A stretch of 40,422 nt of DNA from an uncultured Azospirillum sp. (GTDB taxonomy: Bacteria; Pseudomonadota; Alphaproteobacteria; Azospirillales; Azospirillaceae), in the NCBI RefSeq assembly GCF_946480385.1, contig NZ_CAMLJP010000052.1, positions 1-40,422 of the forward strand. The letters run 5' to 3'. Position numbers and translations under genes: made by a program. The notes below the pieces were generated by a model. The model was not told where the DNA came from. It ran no database searches and was given only the letters and a program-made list of their open reading frames with translations. Every line of letters begins with the position of its first letter. Within the stretch, counting starts at the first letter, position 1. Below, in pieces: positions 8,094 to 15,962 of the stretch.

Positions 8094-9020
8094 TTACTTG
8101 CAGTTCTGGATCAGGAAGCCGGCCGCCTCGCCGGTCAGGACCGGAGCGCGCTCGAAGGTGGTCGGGTAGAACCACGATGCCGGGTTGTTCTCGTAGTAGG
8201 GCTGTTCGACGAGCGGGTTGCCGTCCATCGTGTAGGTGTAGCCGTAGCTCGGCTCCTCCATGCCGCTGGGCACCTGCGGTGCGTAAGCCAGCACGCAGTC
8301 GTTGCCCCACACGTCCTGGAACTGCTCACCGTCGTGATAGACGGCCTCTCCGACCACGACGCGCTCCACTTCGATCATCCGGGCGAACTCGTCCAGGGTG
8401 ACCGGCCCCTTCTCGACATACTTGCGCCGCTCCAGCACCTGCGGGTTTTCCGACGCCGCGCTCCAGGCGGAGGGCGACAGAAGGCAGACGTTCGGCCTGA
8501 CGCCGGTGGAGGCGCGCACCGCCTCCTTGCCGTCCTTGATGTCGGTGACGGGCTTGCCGGTGTCGGCCGACCACTTGTCTCCGGCCGACAGCGCCAGCTT
8601 GTGGTTGACGTCATAGCGGGCCGCGTTGCGGGCGAGCTGCGACTGCTGGTGCTCCAGCGCCAGCATCAGGATCTTCATCACCCCGTTGATGGCCCGCTGA
8701 CCGAGGTCGATGCCCGGCACCGCCGACGCATCGCGCATCCATTCGCGCGGCACCTTGCCTTCCAGGCGCTCCTGCTCCAGCGCGTAGGGCAGGCCCTCAT
8801 AGCCGAACTGGACGCGCTTGGTGGCGCCGCCCGGCGCGCGGGCGGCGTTGTAGAGCATGAACGCCTCCTTGCCGAACTGGATGGTCTTGCCGCCGCTGAC
8901 GGCCACCGGCACGCGGGGGAACAGCAGTTCGCCCACCAACTGCTGCTGGCGGTAGCCCTGCGCGTGGGTGGTGAGGATCGGGTCGACGACGCGGGCCGAC
9001 CGGGTGTTGATGTCGGGCAT
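8094..9020 (-). CDS. Major capsid protein
   Basis: This 308-residue protein lies between the DUF2190 cement protein and the gp35-like gene, where transposable siphophages carry the major head subunit. It begins M-P-D-I-N-T-R-S-A-R-V-V-D-P-I-L-T. Features include V-G-E-L-L-F-P-R-V-P-V near residue 30, a helical segment around L-G-Q-R-A-I-N-G-V, and a late G-Y-T-Y-T-M-D-G-N-P motif with aromatic residues. This is the layout of HK97-fold capsid proteins of this phage group. An AAGGAG lies 6 nt before the ATG, suitable for a highly expressed protein. No separate maturation prodomain is obvious; the upstream protease gene would act on scaffold. Confidence 0.85.
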   Translation of the reverse strand: MPDINTRSARVVDPILTTHAQGYRQQQLVGELLFPRVPVAVSGGKTIQFGKEAFMLYNAARAPGGATKRVQFGYEGLPYALEQERLEGKVPREWMRDASAVPGIDLGQRAINGVMKILMLALEHQQSQLARNAARYDVNHKLALSAGDKWSADTGKPVTDIKDGKEAVRASTGVRPNVCLLSPSAWSAASENPQVLERRKYVEKGPVTLDEFARMIEVERVVVGEAVYHDGEQFQDVWGNDCVLAYAPQVPSGMEEPSYGYTYTMDGNPLVEQPYYENNPASWFYPTTFERAPVLTGEAAGFLIQNCK

Positions 9021-9029
9021 GGAGGCTCC

Positions 9030-9446
9030 TTACCGGCGGAAGAGGACTTCGACGCGCTGACCGGGGCCGGTCGCGGCCTCCAGCGCATCGGCGAACACGA
9101 ACTCGGGCAGATCGGCCCCCTCCAGCACGGCGCCGTTGGCAGCCGTGGAGGTGACGGCGGTGGCGCCGGCCTTGACGGACAGCGGGCCGGTGGCGGGGAT
9201 CGCCCGGCCCTGCGCATCGGCGATCAGGCTGTCGCCGACATCGAAGGCGGCGCCCGCCTCCACCATGGCGGTGCCGACACAGGTGGCGGCGAACATCTCG
9301 CCTTCGGCCGCACTGTAGTCGGAGACGCCAGCGACCTTGGCGCCCTGGACGCCGATCTGCGCGCCGTCGAAGCCGACACACCGGCAAGCGGCGACGGACG
9401 CCGAAGCACGCCAGGACAGGGACATGAGGGATAGGGCCTGTGACAT
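9030..9446 (-). CDS. DUF2190 capsid cement/decoration protein
   Basis: A 138-residue protein shows the DUF2190 pattern: F-V-G-F-D-type strand (here C-V-G-F-D-G-A-Q), G-V-S-D-Y-S-A-A-E-G-E-M, and a later G-D-S-L-I-A-D-A-Q-G-R-A-I-P-A. It ends with G-P-G-Q-R-V-E-V-L-F. Such small beta-barrel proteins stabilise capsids. A GAAGGAG precedes the ATG by about 6 nt. It lies between the protease/scaffold and the major capsid gene, as is common in phages of this group. The N-terminal S-L-M-S-L-S stretch is hydrophobic but is probably not a signal peptide. Confidence 0.8.
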   Translation of the reverse strand: MSQALSLMSLSWRASASVAACRCVGFDGAQIGVQGAKVAGVSDYSAAEGEMFAATCVGTAMVEAGAAFDVGDSLIADAQGRAIPATGPLSVKAGATAVTSTAANGAVLEGADLPEFVFADALEAATGPGQRVEVLFRR

Positions 9447-9459
9447 CCTGCGCTCCTTC

Positions 9460-9939
9460 TCAGACGCCGCCGACCGCGCGAACCGCGGTGGTGTAATCGG
9501 TGCCGGGGTTCTTGCTCTGGTGGTCCAGCGCCTTCAGGTGGATGGCGAGACGATCCGGATCGACGCTGTAGCCGGACGGCGCCGCGAAGGCGGCGGCGGG
9601 GACGTCCTTCCGGTCGGCCGGGGCACGCTCGCCGAAATCGACCGTCTGGGGCAGCTTGCCGAGAAGATCGCGGAACGCCTGCGACGGCGTCTTTTTGACG
9701 GCGGTGCCATCGGCGGCGGCGAAGGCGACCGTGTCACCGGCGACCGGCAGAGCCGCCATGAAGGCCAGCGTCTCGTCCTTCAGGCCGGCCGGCAGGCGCG
9801 CGTCCTTCACCAGCTCGTCAACGAAGGCGGCGTTGTCGGCGGCCTGTCGCCGGGCCAGATCGGCGGCGAAGGCCGCCTCGCGCTGGGCAAGGTCGGCCTC
9901 GCGCCGCGCCAGTTCGGCCGCGTCGGGGGTCTTGGTCAT
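9460..9939 (-). CDS. Probable nested scaffold protein from internal start (gpZ-like)
   Basis: Within the protease gene an in-frame ATG (9937-9939) is preceded by GAAGAGGACCCG, which puts AGAGGA about 4 nt upstream. Starting there gives 159 residues beginning M-T-K-T-P-D-A-A-E-L-A-R-R-E, nearly all predicted coiled coil followed by a capsid-interacting tail. This mirrors gpZ within gpI of Mu. The start is inferred from the internal ribosome binding site and the domain change at this exact point. Confidence 0.5.
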   Translation of the reverse strand: MTKTPDAAELARREADLAQREAAFAADLARRQAADNAAFVDELVKDARLPAGLKDETLAFMAALPVAGDTVAFAAADGTAVKKTPSQAFRDLLGKLPQTVDFGERAPADRKDVPAAAFAAPSGYSVDPDRLAIHLKALDHQSKNPGTDYTTAVRAVGGV

Positions 9940-10602
9940 CGGGTCCTCTTCGGGGGCGGGAACGGGAGTGGCGAAGGCCGGGCTGTCCTCTTCCAGCCGG
10001 GCGGCATCGCCGATCAGATCGTCGACGCGCCAAGCCGGAATGACGGCGTCGGCCTTCTCCGCGCCGTCACGTTCGATCAGGTACTCGCGGAAACCGCGGA
10101 AGACGGTCGCAATGCCGCGGAGCGACCATGCCAGTCGGCCGGGTTCGACGGCGCCGAAGGCCACCACGCCGTCATCGTCGGCGCTGAAGGCGATGGGCTT
10201 CAGCCCGGCCACCGCCGGCACGGCGGCGCCAAGGAAGGCGACGTGGCGCAGATACCACGTGCCGGGCACCGGGTTGTTCGGCGCGTCCGGATGGAAGAAG
10301 GCGGCGGAGCGGGCCTTGAAGCGGCCGGCCTCGATGGCGGCGGCGAAGGCGGCGTCGACCTGTTCGGTCTCGGCGACCAGCCGGCCATTTTCCACAGACA
10401 GCGACTTGACCCAACCATAGGCCGGCAGGTCGTGCTTGGGATGGCCGACGCACAGCGGCGCCTGCACCAGAGCGGGATCGTAGGCGGTCGCGGTCTGCGC
10501 CAGATCACCGGCGGCGAACGACAGCGTTTCGCCGTTCATGGCCGTGTGGCGGCCGGGGGCGAAGATCTCGAAACGGGGAAGAGCGGCGGGCGTCGTCGTC
10601 AC
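9460..10602 (-). CDS. Mu gpI-like prohead protease with C-terminal scaffold region
   Basis: A 380-residue protein starts with GTG at 10602, preceded by GGAGG 8 nt away. The first half has the Mu-like protease pattern: F-E-I-F-A-P-G-R-H-T, then P-L-C-V-G-H-P-K-H-D-L-P-A-Y-G-W-V, and R-S-A-A-F-F-H-P-D. The second half, from about residue 222, turns into a charged helical region with A-R-R-E-A-D-L-A-Q-R-E-A-A-F, as in scaffolds. In Mu, gpI is the protease that removes scaffold and itself, and gpZ is the C-terminal part made from an internal start. The same arrangement is likely here. Confidence 0.88.
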   Translation of the reverse strand: MTTTPAALPRFEIFAPGRHTAMNGETLSFAAGDLAQTATAYDPALVQAPLCVGHPKHDLPAYGWVKSLSVENGRLVAETEQVDAAFAAAIEAGRFKARSAAFFHPDAPNNPVPGTWYLRHVAFLGAAVPAVAGLKPIAFSADDDGVVAFGAVEPGRLAWSLRGIATVFRGFREYLIERDGAEKADAVIPAWRVDDLIGDAARLEEDSPAFATPVPAPEEDPMTKTPDAAELARREADLAQREAAFAADLARRQAADNAAFVDELVKDARLPAGLKDETLAFMAALPVAGDTVAFAAADGTAVKKTPSQAFRDLLGKLPQTVDFGERAPADRKDVPAAAFAAPSGYSVDPDRLAIHLKALDHQSKNPGTDYTTAVRAVGGV

Positions 10603-10650
10603 GGGTTGGGCCTCCGGGATGCGGAGGGCACCATGACGGGATTACCGCCA

Positions 10651-10731
10651 TCAGTCGGCGCGGAACGACTTCCGTGTAGCGGGCGGCTCGATGGGATTGG
10701 CCGGCATCATGCCCCGGTTTCCCTTCCGCAT
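10651..10731 (-). CDS. Possible 26-residue small protein upstream of the protease
   Basis: A short frame with ATG (10729-10731) is preceded by AGAGGGGG about 6 nt upstream. It encodes a basic, proline-containing peptide starting M-R-K-G-N-R-G-M-M-P. It could be a leader peptide, or chance in GC-rich DNA. Only the ribosome binding site and its location in the late operon support it. Confidence 0.25.
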   Translation of the reverse strand: MRKGNRGMMPANPIEPPATRKSFRAD

Positions 10732-10787
10732 GCAAACCCCCTCTTCCGGATAGCCCCATACGGCCTTTTTGACGGGGGTTTAACGGG

Positions 10788-10810
10788 GGGTGCGGGGGCA
10801 AGCCGCACCC
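10788..10810. terminator. Stable hairpin between MuF and the protease genes
   Basis: Arms GGGTGCGG (10788-10795) and CCGCACCC (10803-10810) form a perfect 8-bp stem with a 7-nt loop. On the minus strand it is followed by C-rich DNA, not a T tract, so full intrinsic termination is doubtful. It may instead protect or attenuate the late transcript. Confidence 0.4.
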
Positions 10811-10969
10811 ATCGGGGCGGACGACGGCTCACGCGCATCAGCGGGCAATCTGCGGGCAAATCTGGAACCCGCCGCCGGAAGGGCTTATAATGAAGGGGTG
10901 ACGGTACCGGCCTGCCCGCCAGGATCAGAAGGACCGTCACCGGCGCGGGCCGGCGGCGACCCGCGCCCT

Positions 10970-12193
10970 CTACCCCTCTCCGCGGCGGAACAGCAGCGCA
11001 CCGGTGCGTTGACGATCCAGGTAGCCGGCGCGTTCCGGCGCAAAGCTGGTGACGCCGATCCAGCCCTTCCGCGACCATTCGAACACGGTGTAGAGACCGG
11101 CGCCATCGGGCAGCTCCACCCGCTTGATGTAGCGGCGGCGCAGCACCGGCTCCCCTTCGACCTTCGCCCATGTCGCCCAGACCTCGTCGGGATCGCGCAA
11201 CGCATCGGCCGCCAGCAGCAGATAGCGCTCACGCCCCCACTTGGTGACCTTCAGCTTGCCCGCGCCCGTTTCGAAGAGTGTACGGCCGACCGCCAGCAAC
11301 GTGCCAGTGACGTCGCGGAAGGGAGCGGGCCAATCGGGCGTCGCGCCGAACTCGTCCAGGAAGCGGTTGACGTATTCCTCCGGCTCCAGGTCGTCGGGCA
11401 ACAAACGGTCGGCCGGCACCGGCGCCGGGTCGGGCAGCGGCGGCAGATCGGCCGGGCGGGACTGGACGTCCGGTTCATAGTCCGGCAGAGGCTCCTGCAA
11501 TTCGGGCGGCACCGCCCCGCGCAACCAAGCCCGGCCGACGTTGTAGCCGAAGCCGGTGTCGATGCCCTCCGGCGTCGGCCACACCTCCTTGGAGCCGTCC
11601 GCCAGTGTCACCAGCCGGTTCTCCAAGGCGGTGGCGGGCGCCTGTTCGGACACGCTCCAGCCATAGCGCTCCAGATCGGCGGCCGACACGGACTGGACGG
11701 TGCAGCGGCAGTTCCAGCCGTTGGGCGGGTTGTGGGTGTCCCACCACGGGTCGTCGGCCGGCAGGATGGTGCCATGCCACTCCCGGTGCAGCGGCCGGGT
11801 ACGGCTGTCCAGGATGGCGGAATAGCGGACATAGGGCCGGTCGGCCTTGACCCGGTCGATCTGCGCCCATTTCCCGGCGGCGCGGGCGGTGCGCAGGTTG
11901 GTGTTGTAGATCACCGCCGACCGCCAGCCGCGGGTGCCGTTGTAGCTCCAGCCATGGGTGGCGACGATGCGGTCGAAGTCCTTGCGGAAGTCGGTCAGCG
12001 TCGTCCCATCGGCAATCGCGCGGTCGACCGCCTTGCGGAAGTCCTCCAGCAGCGCGGCAGACGTGGCACCGGCGACGGCGAAGGCGCGGGCGTGTGCGCC
12101 TTCCTTCAGGTCGGTCCAGGCCCGGCTGGGCAGCTTGACCTTGCGGCGGAAGAAGGTGATTGCTTCGTCGAAGGGCAAGGGACCGTCAGACAC
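10970..12193 (-). CDS. MuF head morphogenesis protein (gp30-like) with C-terminal PBECR2-type nuclease domain
   Basis: The N-terminal part (about residues 1-200) is a MuF domain: F-F-R-R-K-V-K-L-P, then Y-N-T-N-L-R-T-A-R-A-A-G, D-S-R-T-R-P-L-H, H-G-T and the closing N-P-P-N-G-W-N-C-R-C. After a proline-rich linker (residues 230-270) the last 110 residues match PBECR2, a nuclease-like toxin domain known as a MuF fusion: K-W-G-R-E-R-Y-L, D-P-D-E-V-W, L-R-R-R-Y-I, G-W-I-G-V-T-S-F and Y-L-D-R-Q-R-T-G-A-L-L. The chosen GTG start (12191-12193) has GGAGG 5 nt upstream. An ATG at 12208 and a TTG at 12214 are alternatives. MuF proteins are minor capsid proteins that can be ejected with DNA. No obvious immunity gene follows. 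Confidence 0.87.
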   Translation of the reverse strand: MSDGPLPFDEAITFFRRKVKLPSRAWTDLKEGAHARAFAVAGATSAALLEDFRKAVDRAIADGTTLTDFRKDFDRIVATHGWSYNGTRGWRSAVIYNTNLRTARAAGKWAQIDRVKADRPYVRYSAILDSRTRPLHREWHGTILPADDPWWDTHNPPNGWNCRCTVQSVSAADLERYGWSVSEQAPATALENRLVTLADGSKEVWPTPEGIDTGFGYNVGRAWLRGAVPPELQEPLPDYEPDVQSRPADLPPLPDPAPVPADRLLPDDLEPEEYVNRFLDEFGATPDWPAPFRDVTGTLLAVGRTLFETGAGKLKVTKWGRERYLLLAADALRDPDEVWATWAKVEGEPVLRRRYIKRVELPDGAGLYTVFEWSRKGWIGVTSFAPERAGYLDRQRTGALLFRRGEG

Positions 12194-12276
12194 GGACGCC
12201 TCCGGCATTGCCAATCACCGATGAAAAGGGTTGATTTATTCTTTGATGAGACCAACCAAAAGGATGCTTCCCAGCA

Positions 12277-12786
12277 ATGGACAAGTCATTAAAGCCGTAT
12301 TTTGAAAAGGCTAACCAGCGCCTTGGATTGCTTGACCCTGCTGCCATTGATTGGATCGTGGAAATCGCGGAGCCACTGGAAGAGCAAGGGCAGTCCTTTG
12401 AAGCCATCGCACGCATGGTAAGAGGGGCAGGCGAACCTGTCGACAAGGCGGTCAAGATCGCAGCCGGTCTGAACGTGCGGCTCGTTCTGGGGACGCGCTT
12501 CTGGTCTGCGTTGTCGGACAAGGGGCGGCCGGATCCAGATGCCGCGATACTGCGGACGCTGCACCGCGCTGTTTTCGACCGACGCCAAGATGCGCACATA
12601 GCCGATGCAGAAAGGCGCGGCTGGCCTTTAAGAGTGTCGGTGGTCGACGATGGCCGCACTTGCGCAGCGGCAGTCAAGCTCCATGGACAAGCGTTCCCTG
12701 CGGAGAAGGCGCCGCGATTTCCACTGGCAAGGTGCAGAAAGCCGCTTTGCCGCTGCATGCATATCGCTATGCCGTCACTAAAATAG
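12277..12786 (+). CDS. Moron-like gene with a MuF-type Cys motif, opposite to the late operon
   Basis: This 169-residue protein is the only rightward gene inside the leftward block. Its stop (12784-12786) lies 1 bp from the stop of the portal gene, and its start is about 80 bp from the MuF start. The first 90 residues are helical (L-D-P-A-A-I-D-W-I-V, then A-I-A-R-M-V-R-G-A-G). The C-terminus has D-D-G-R-T-C, L-H-G-Q-A-F-P, A-P-R-F-P-L-A-R-C and C-R-C, which resembles the Cys/His end motif of MuF domains. Upstream DNA is markedly AT-richer. A weak promoter is possible (TTGCCA 12208-12213, 17 nt, TTGATT), and AAGGA lies 12 nt before the ATG. I do not recognise a named family. Its setting suggests expression from the lysogen. 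Confidence 0.75.
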   Translation: MDKSLKPYFEKANQRLGLLDPAAIDWIVEIAEPLEEQGQSFEAIARMVRGAGEPVDKAVKIAAGLNVRLVLGTRFWSALSDKGRPDPDAAILRTLHRAVFDRRQDAHIADAERRGWPLRVSVVDDGRTCAAAVKLHGQAFPAEKAPRFPLARCRKPLCRCMHIAMPSLK

Positions 12787-12787
12787 A

Positions 12788-14326
12788 TCACGGCACCCCC
12801 TCCATGATCTCCGCCCTTCCGGTCAGCTCCGCCACCATCATGGCCTGCGCCATCAACTCGGCGAGCGGTGCGGCCGGAAGGGTCGGATGCAGCGCGGCCA
12901 ACCGGCGCGCCACCTCGTCCAGGCCGCCGCCGGCTGCCTCCACCTCGTCGATCAGCGCGCGGATGCCGTCCACCATCGCGTCCATGACCGGAGCGGCGGC
13001 AACGTCCAGCTGGTCCGCCAGATCGTCCACCCCGTCGCGCGGAGCGGCCGGCGCGGCGAAGGATGGAGACGGCACCGGCGGCTGGGGCGCCAACACCCAC
13101 CGGCCGTCGATCTGATCGGCCAGCGGTGCGGCCGGGTCCTCCGGCTGATACCCCGCGTTCCGCGCCGCCGTCGCCGCGCTGATCTGCACCGTCAGGCGCT
13201 CCGCCCGCTTCCGGGCCAACTCCTCGATGTCGGCCTCCTGCGTCGGGCGCGGGCGCCAGACGGTCGGATAGGGCGAGCCCGGCATGTTGATGTCGACGAT
13301 CCAGCGGATCAGCGAAGCATTCAGCGTCCCGGACAGCAGATCGCAATCAGCGTCGGTCAGCTCCGCCCGCACCTCGTTGTGGACACCGGCGGCGGCCTTG
13401 CTGCCGACGCTGCCGATGTTGGTGGTCAGCGTCTCCCCCAGCACGGCCTCGCTGATCTGCTCGTCCATGTACCGCACCAGATCGTCGTAGGTGACGGCGC
13501 CGGAGCGGGCGGCCTCCAGCAACGAGACCTCTGTCCCGCTGGGGGCGATGAAGGCGGTCTGGCCGGACAGGCCGGAGAGGATACCCAGCAGCTTGTCCTG
13601 ATCGACCTCCGACGTTCCAGGCGGGAACAGGCCCTTCACGGTGGGGGTGCCGAACTTCTCCGCGAACACCAGCCACAGGCCGATGCCCTGACGCTTGAAC
13701 CACACCGGCCAGAACAGCTTGTGCCCCAGCCCCAGACCGTAGGGATCGCCGACCGGCGACCCGAACTGGTGGACGACGAACTTCCGGTCCGGCAGCTCCA
13801 CCCCGTTGACCATGGCCTCCCAGGTCAACAGCCGCAGTTGCCCGTCCTCGTCGAAGACGAAACGGCGCTGATCGCGCGGGCGCAGCTCCGCCGGCAGCAC
13901 GAAGCCGGCCTCATGGCGCCACATCACCTCGCCGACCGCGAAGCCCTTCAGGATGGCGCCGGCCAAGTCCAGGCACGCCTTGTCGAAGGGGAAGGCGTCC
14001 AGCGCCGTCTGCACCAGCTCCGCCGCCTTGGCGCCGGCCCGGCCGGGCGCCCCCGGCCGCACCTCCCAGTCGCGGGCGACGATGGCGAGCTTGCGCTTTT
14101 GCAGAACCGCATAGGCGTGGGCGTCGCGCTCGATCTCGTCATAGAGCCGCAGGCCCTTGCCGCCGCCCCGCGCCAACAGCACGTCGTCCTGCGGACGCAG
14201 GACACCGGCGAACAGCGGCATGGTGATGTCGTTGCGGGCGGAGGCGACCTCCACCCTCAGATCGGCCGGGACCGGCGACCGGCTGGCAGACGGAGCGGGC
14301 AAAGTCTGGCGGCGCTTGCGGGCCAT
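12788..14326 (-). CDS. Portal protein, DUF935 (Mu gp29-like)
   Basis: A 512-residue protein, the same length as Mu gp29, matches DUF935. Visible elements include D-E-I-E-R-D-A-H-A-Y-A-V-L-Q-K-R-K-L-A-I near residue 65, the domain centre L-R-P-R-D-Q-R-R-F-V-F-D-E-D-G, and G-S-P-V-G-D-P-Y-G-L-G-L. W-x-x-W-F-K-R follows, then S-E-A-V-L-G-E-T-L-T-T. The portal forms the dodecameric DNA gate at one head vertex and docks terminase. The C-terminal 100 residues are Ala/Pro-rich. It follows the large terminase closely; in related phages it would directly precede MuF, but here a rightward gene intervenes. Confidence 0.92.
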   Translation of the reverse strand: MARKRRQTLPAPSASRSPVPADLRVEVASARNDITMPLFAGVLRPQDDVLLARGGGKGLRLYDEIERDAHAYAVLQKRKLAIVARDWEVRPGAPGRAGAKAAELVQTALDAFPFDKACLDLAGAILKGFAVGEVMWRHEAGFVLPAELRPRDQRRFVFDEDGQLRLLTWEAMVNGVELPDRKFVVHQFGSPVGDPYGLGLGHKLFWPVWFKRQGIGLWLVFAEKFGTPTVKGLFPPGTSEVDQDKLLGILSGLSGQTAFIAPSGTEVSLLEAARSGAVTYDDLVRYMDEQISEAVLGETLTTNIGSVGSKAAAGVHNEVRAELTDADCDLLSGTLNASLIRWIVDINMPGSPYPTVWRPRPTQEADIEELARKRAERLTVQISAATAARNAGYQPEDPAAPLADQIDGRWVLAPQPPVPSPSFAAPAAPRDGVDDLADQLDVAAAPVMDAMVDGIRALIDEVEAAGGGLDEVARRLAALHPTLPAAPLAELMAQAMMVAELTGRAEIMEGVP

Positions 14327-14330
14327 GGAA

Positions 14331-15962
14331 TCAACCTCCGTAGAAATCGGACAGGCCGCCGGCCCGGCCGGCGATCATCCGGGGGCCGGCCGTGCGTGGA
14401 ATGCCGCTGGCGGAATGCAGGAAGGCGACGCGCCACAGCATCTCCAGCGCGTCGGGGCCGTCGTCGTGGTCGGCGTTCGGATAGTGGCGCAGCTGCTCCA
14501 GCAGCACCGACTGGTTGGAGGCGAAGCGGATCAGGCCGTTGCGAACGTGAGGTTCCAGGCTCTCGATCCGCAGTTCCTTGGGATACTGGTGGGTGATGGC
14601 AATCGCCGGCACCGGGATCTTCCTGATGCCCGACGTCTTCACCAGCTCGTCCATCAGGAACGCCTGGAACTGGACGGTCTCAATGCCCCAGCGCAGACAG
14701 CTGAACTCCTCCTGCGCCGCGATCACGTCCTCAATGATGAGGCTGGGCACCCGGCGGCGGACGGCGGCATGGACGATGTCCAGGATGCCGGTCTCCCGGT
14801 CCAGCGCGCCGACCAGGATGGCACTCGGATCGTTGCGCTTGCTTTCCTTTCCCAGGCTGGGGTCCAGCGCGCCGAAATGAACCCAGAAGCGGGACGGCTG
14901 AACCCAGAAGATGACCTGTCCGAAAAGCGAATTGGTGTCGCTGACGGTGTTCTGATACTCGCTGTTGAAGGCGCTTTCGCCGATGCGGACCTTGATCTTC
15001 ATCAGCCGGACGAACGGCTGGACGGAGGGCCACAGCACTTCGGCGCCGGCTTCCATCTCGTCCCTGTGCATGTCGTGGAAGGCGTCGGCCGCTGCCTCCC
15101 CCTCGTTCCTCAGCGTCTCTTCCCAGCGCTCCCACAGGTCCAACCTGTCCGGCTGGCGCAGGATCGCCCGGAAGATCTTGTGCCGCCACATCGGGTTCTT
15201 CAGCTTGCGCGCCAGCACCGCGTCGTGATGGAGGATGGTGCCGACATAGATCAGGTCCATGGAGCCGTCCGGCGGCCCCAGCGGTTCCACCGTGCGGTCG
15301 ATCCAGCCCTCCAGCTTGTCGCGCAGTTCCGGGTTGCGGACATTCTCGTCATTCTCCAGGTCGTCGCAGACAACCAGGTCGGGACGCTGGGCACCGTGGC
15401 GGAAGCCGCGCAGGCGCTTGCCCGATCCCCGCGCCTGCAACTTCGCGCCGTTCCGGGTGACGATCTCACCGACCTGCCATGTCGGCCCCTGCCCGGCCAG
15501 CTCCGGAAAGTCGGCGGCCAGACGGGGGTTGACCTCGATCTCCGCCTTGATGCCCTCCAGCACCACGGCGGCCAGATCGGTGGCGTCGGACAGGATGACG
15601 GGGTAGGACTTCCGCCCGGTCGCCACACACCATAGGACGAAGATCTGGGAGACGTGGGTGGTCTTGGCGTTGCCGCGCGGCGCGGCGATGGCATAGCGGA
15701 TGCCCTCCGGCCGCGCCACGATCCAGGGCAGCGTCTCGAACAGCCATTCGTGGAAGCTGGACGCCACGCCGCGGCAATGGTGAGGGAAATAGGTCTCGGC
15801 GAAGAAGCGGTAATCGTCCTGAGCGCGCTTGCGCCGGGCGGCCGACGCGGCCGGGTCCTGATCGAAGCCGTCCACCTGCGCTTCGATGGTGCGGCGCAGT
15901 TCCGCGCCAACTTCCGCCATGCGCTTGAGGAAGTCGGCCGCCTTGACATCCGGCTTCGCCAT
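14331..15962 (-). CDS. Terminase large subunit (Mu gp28-like)
   Basis: A 543-residue packaging motor begins M-A-K-P-D-V-K-A-A-D-F. Its ATG overlaps the small terminase stop (TGATG), so longer readings upstream are out. A Walker A-like A-P-R-G-N-A-K-T-T lies at about residues 94-102, with Lys near 100. Walker B is P-D-L-V-V-C-D-D-L-E near residue 195. Later acidic positions, including F-G-A-L-D-P-S-L-G and S-L-I-I-E-D-V, fit the RNase H-like nuclease. ATP hydrolysis drives DNA into the prohead. In Mu-like phages it cuts by headful after recognising the phage end, packaging host flanks too. Confidence 0.93.
   Translation of the reverse strand: MAKPDVKAADFLKRMAEVGAELRRTIEAQVDGFDQDPAASAARRKRAQDDYRFFAETYFPHHCRGVASSFHEWLFETLPWIVARPEGIRYAIAAPRGNAKTTHVSQIFVLWCVATGRKSYPVILSDATDLAAVVLEGIKAEIEVNPRLAADFPELAGQGPTWQVGEIVTRNGAKLQARGSGKRLRGFRHGAQRPDLVVCDDLENDENVRNPELRDKLEGWIDRTVEPLGPPDGSMDLIYVGTILHHDAVLARKLKNPMWRHKIFRAILRQPDRLDLWERWEETLRNEGEAAADAFHDMHRDEMEAGAEVLWPSVQPFVRLMKIKVRIGESAFNSEYQNTVSDTNSLFGQVIFWVQPSRFWVHFGALDPSLGKESKRNDPSAILVGALDRETGILDIVHAAVRRRVPSLIIEDVIAAQEEFSCLRWGIETVQFQAFLMDELVKTSGIRKIPVPAIAITHQYPKELRIESLEPHVRNGLIRFASNQSVLLEQLRHYPNADHDDGPDALEMLWRVAFLHSASGIPRTAGPRMIAGRAGGLSDFYGG

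Larger units (their letters stand above)
10603..10969 (-). other. Unusual 367-bp gap within the packed late operon
   Basis: No normal-sized gene is seen between MuF and the protease, although all other late genes nearly touch. The gap holds a 26-codon frame (10651-10731), a strong 8-bp hairpin (10788-10810), a near-perfect tandem repeat GCGGGCAATCT/GCGGGCAAATCT (10841-10863) and a TATAAT on the plus strand (10886-10891) without a good -35 box. It may be a remnant of a lost gene or a site for transcription control. Confidence 0.5.

Noticed and set aside
10886..10891. Plus-strand TATAAT as a promoter
   Set aside because: The -35 position reads TGGAAC (3 of 6 matches) and no rightward gene follows; kept only as part of the gap description.
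12186..13346. Leftward 386-codon frame across the moron and portal end
   Set aside because: First part is a frame shadow of the portal and the rest is antisense to the rightward moron; no coherent protein.
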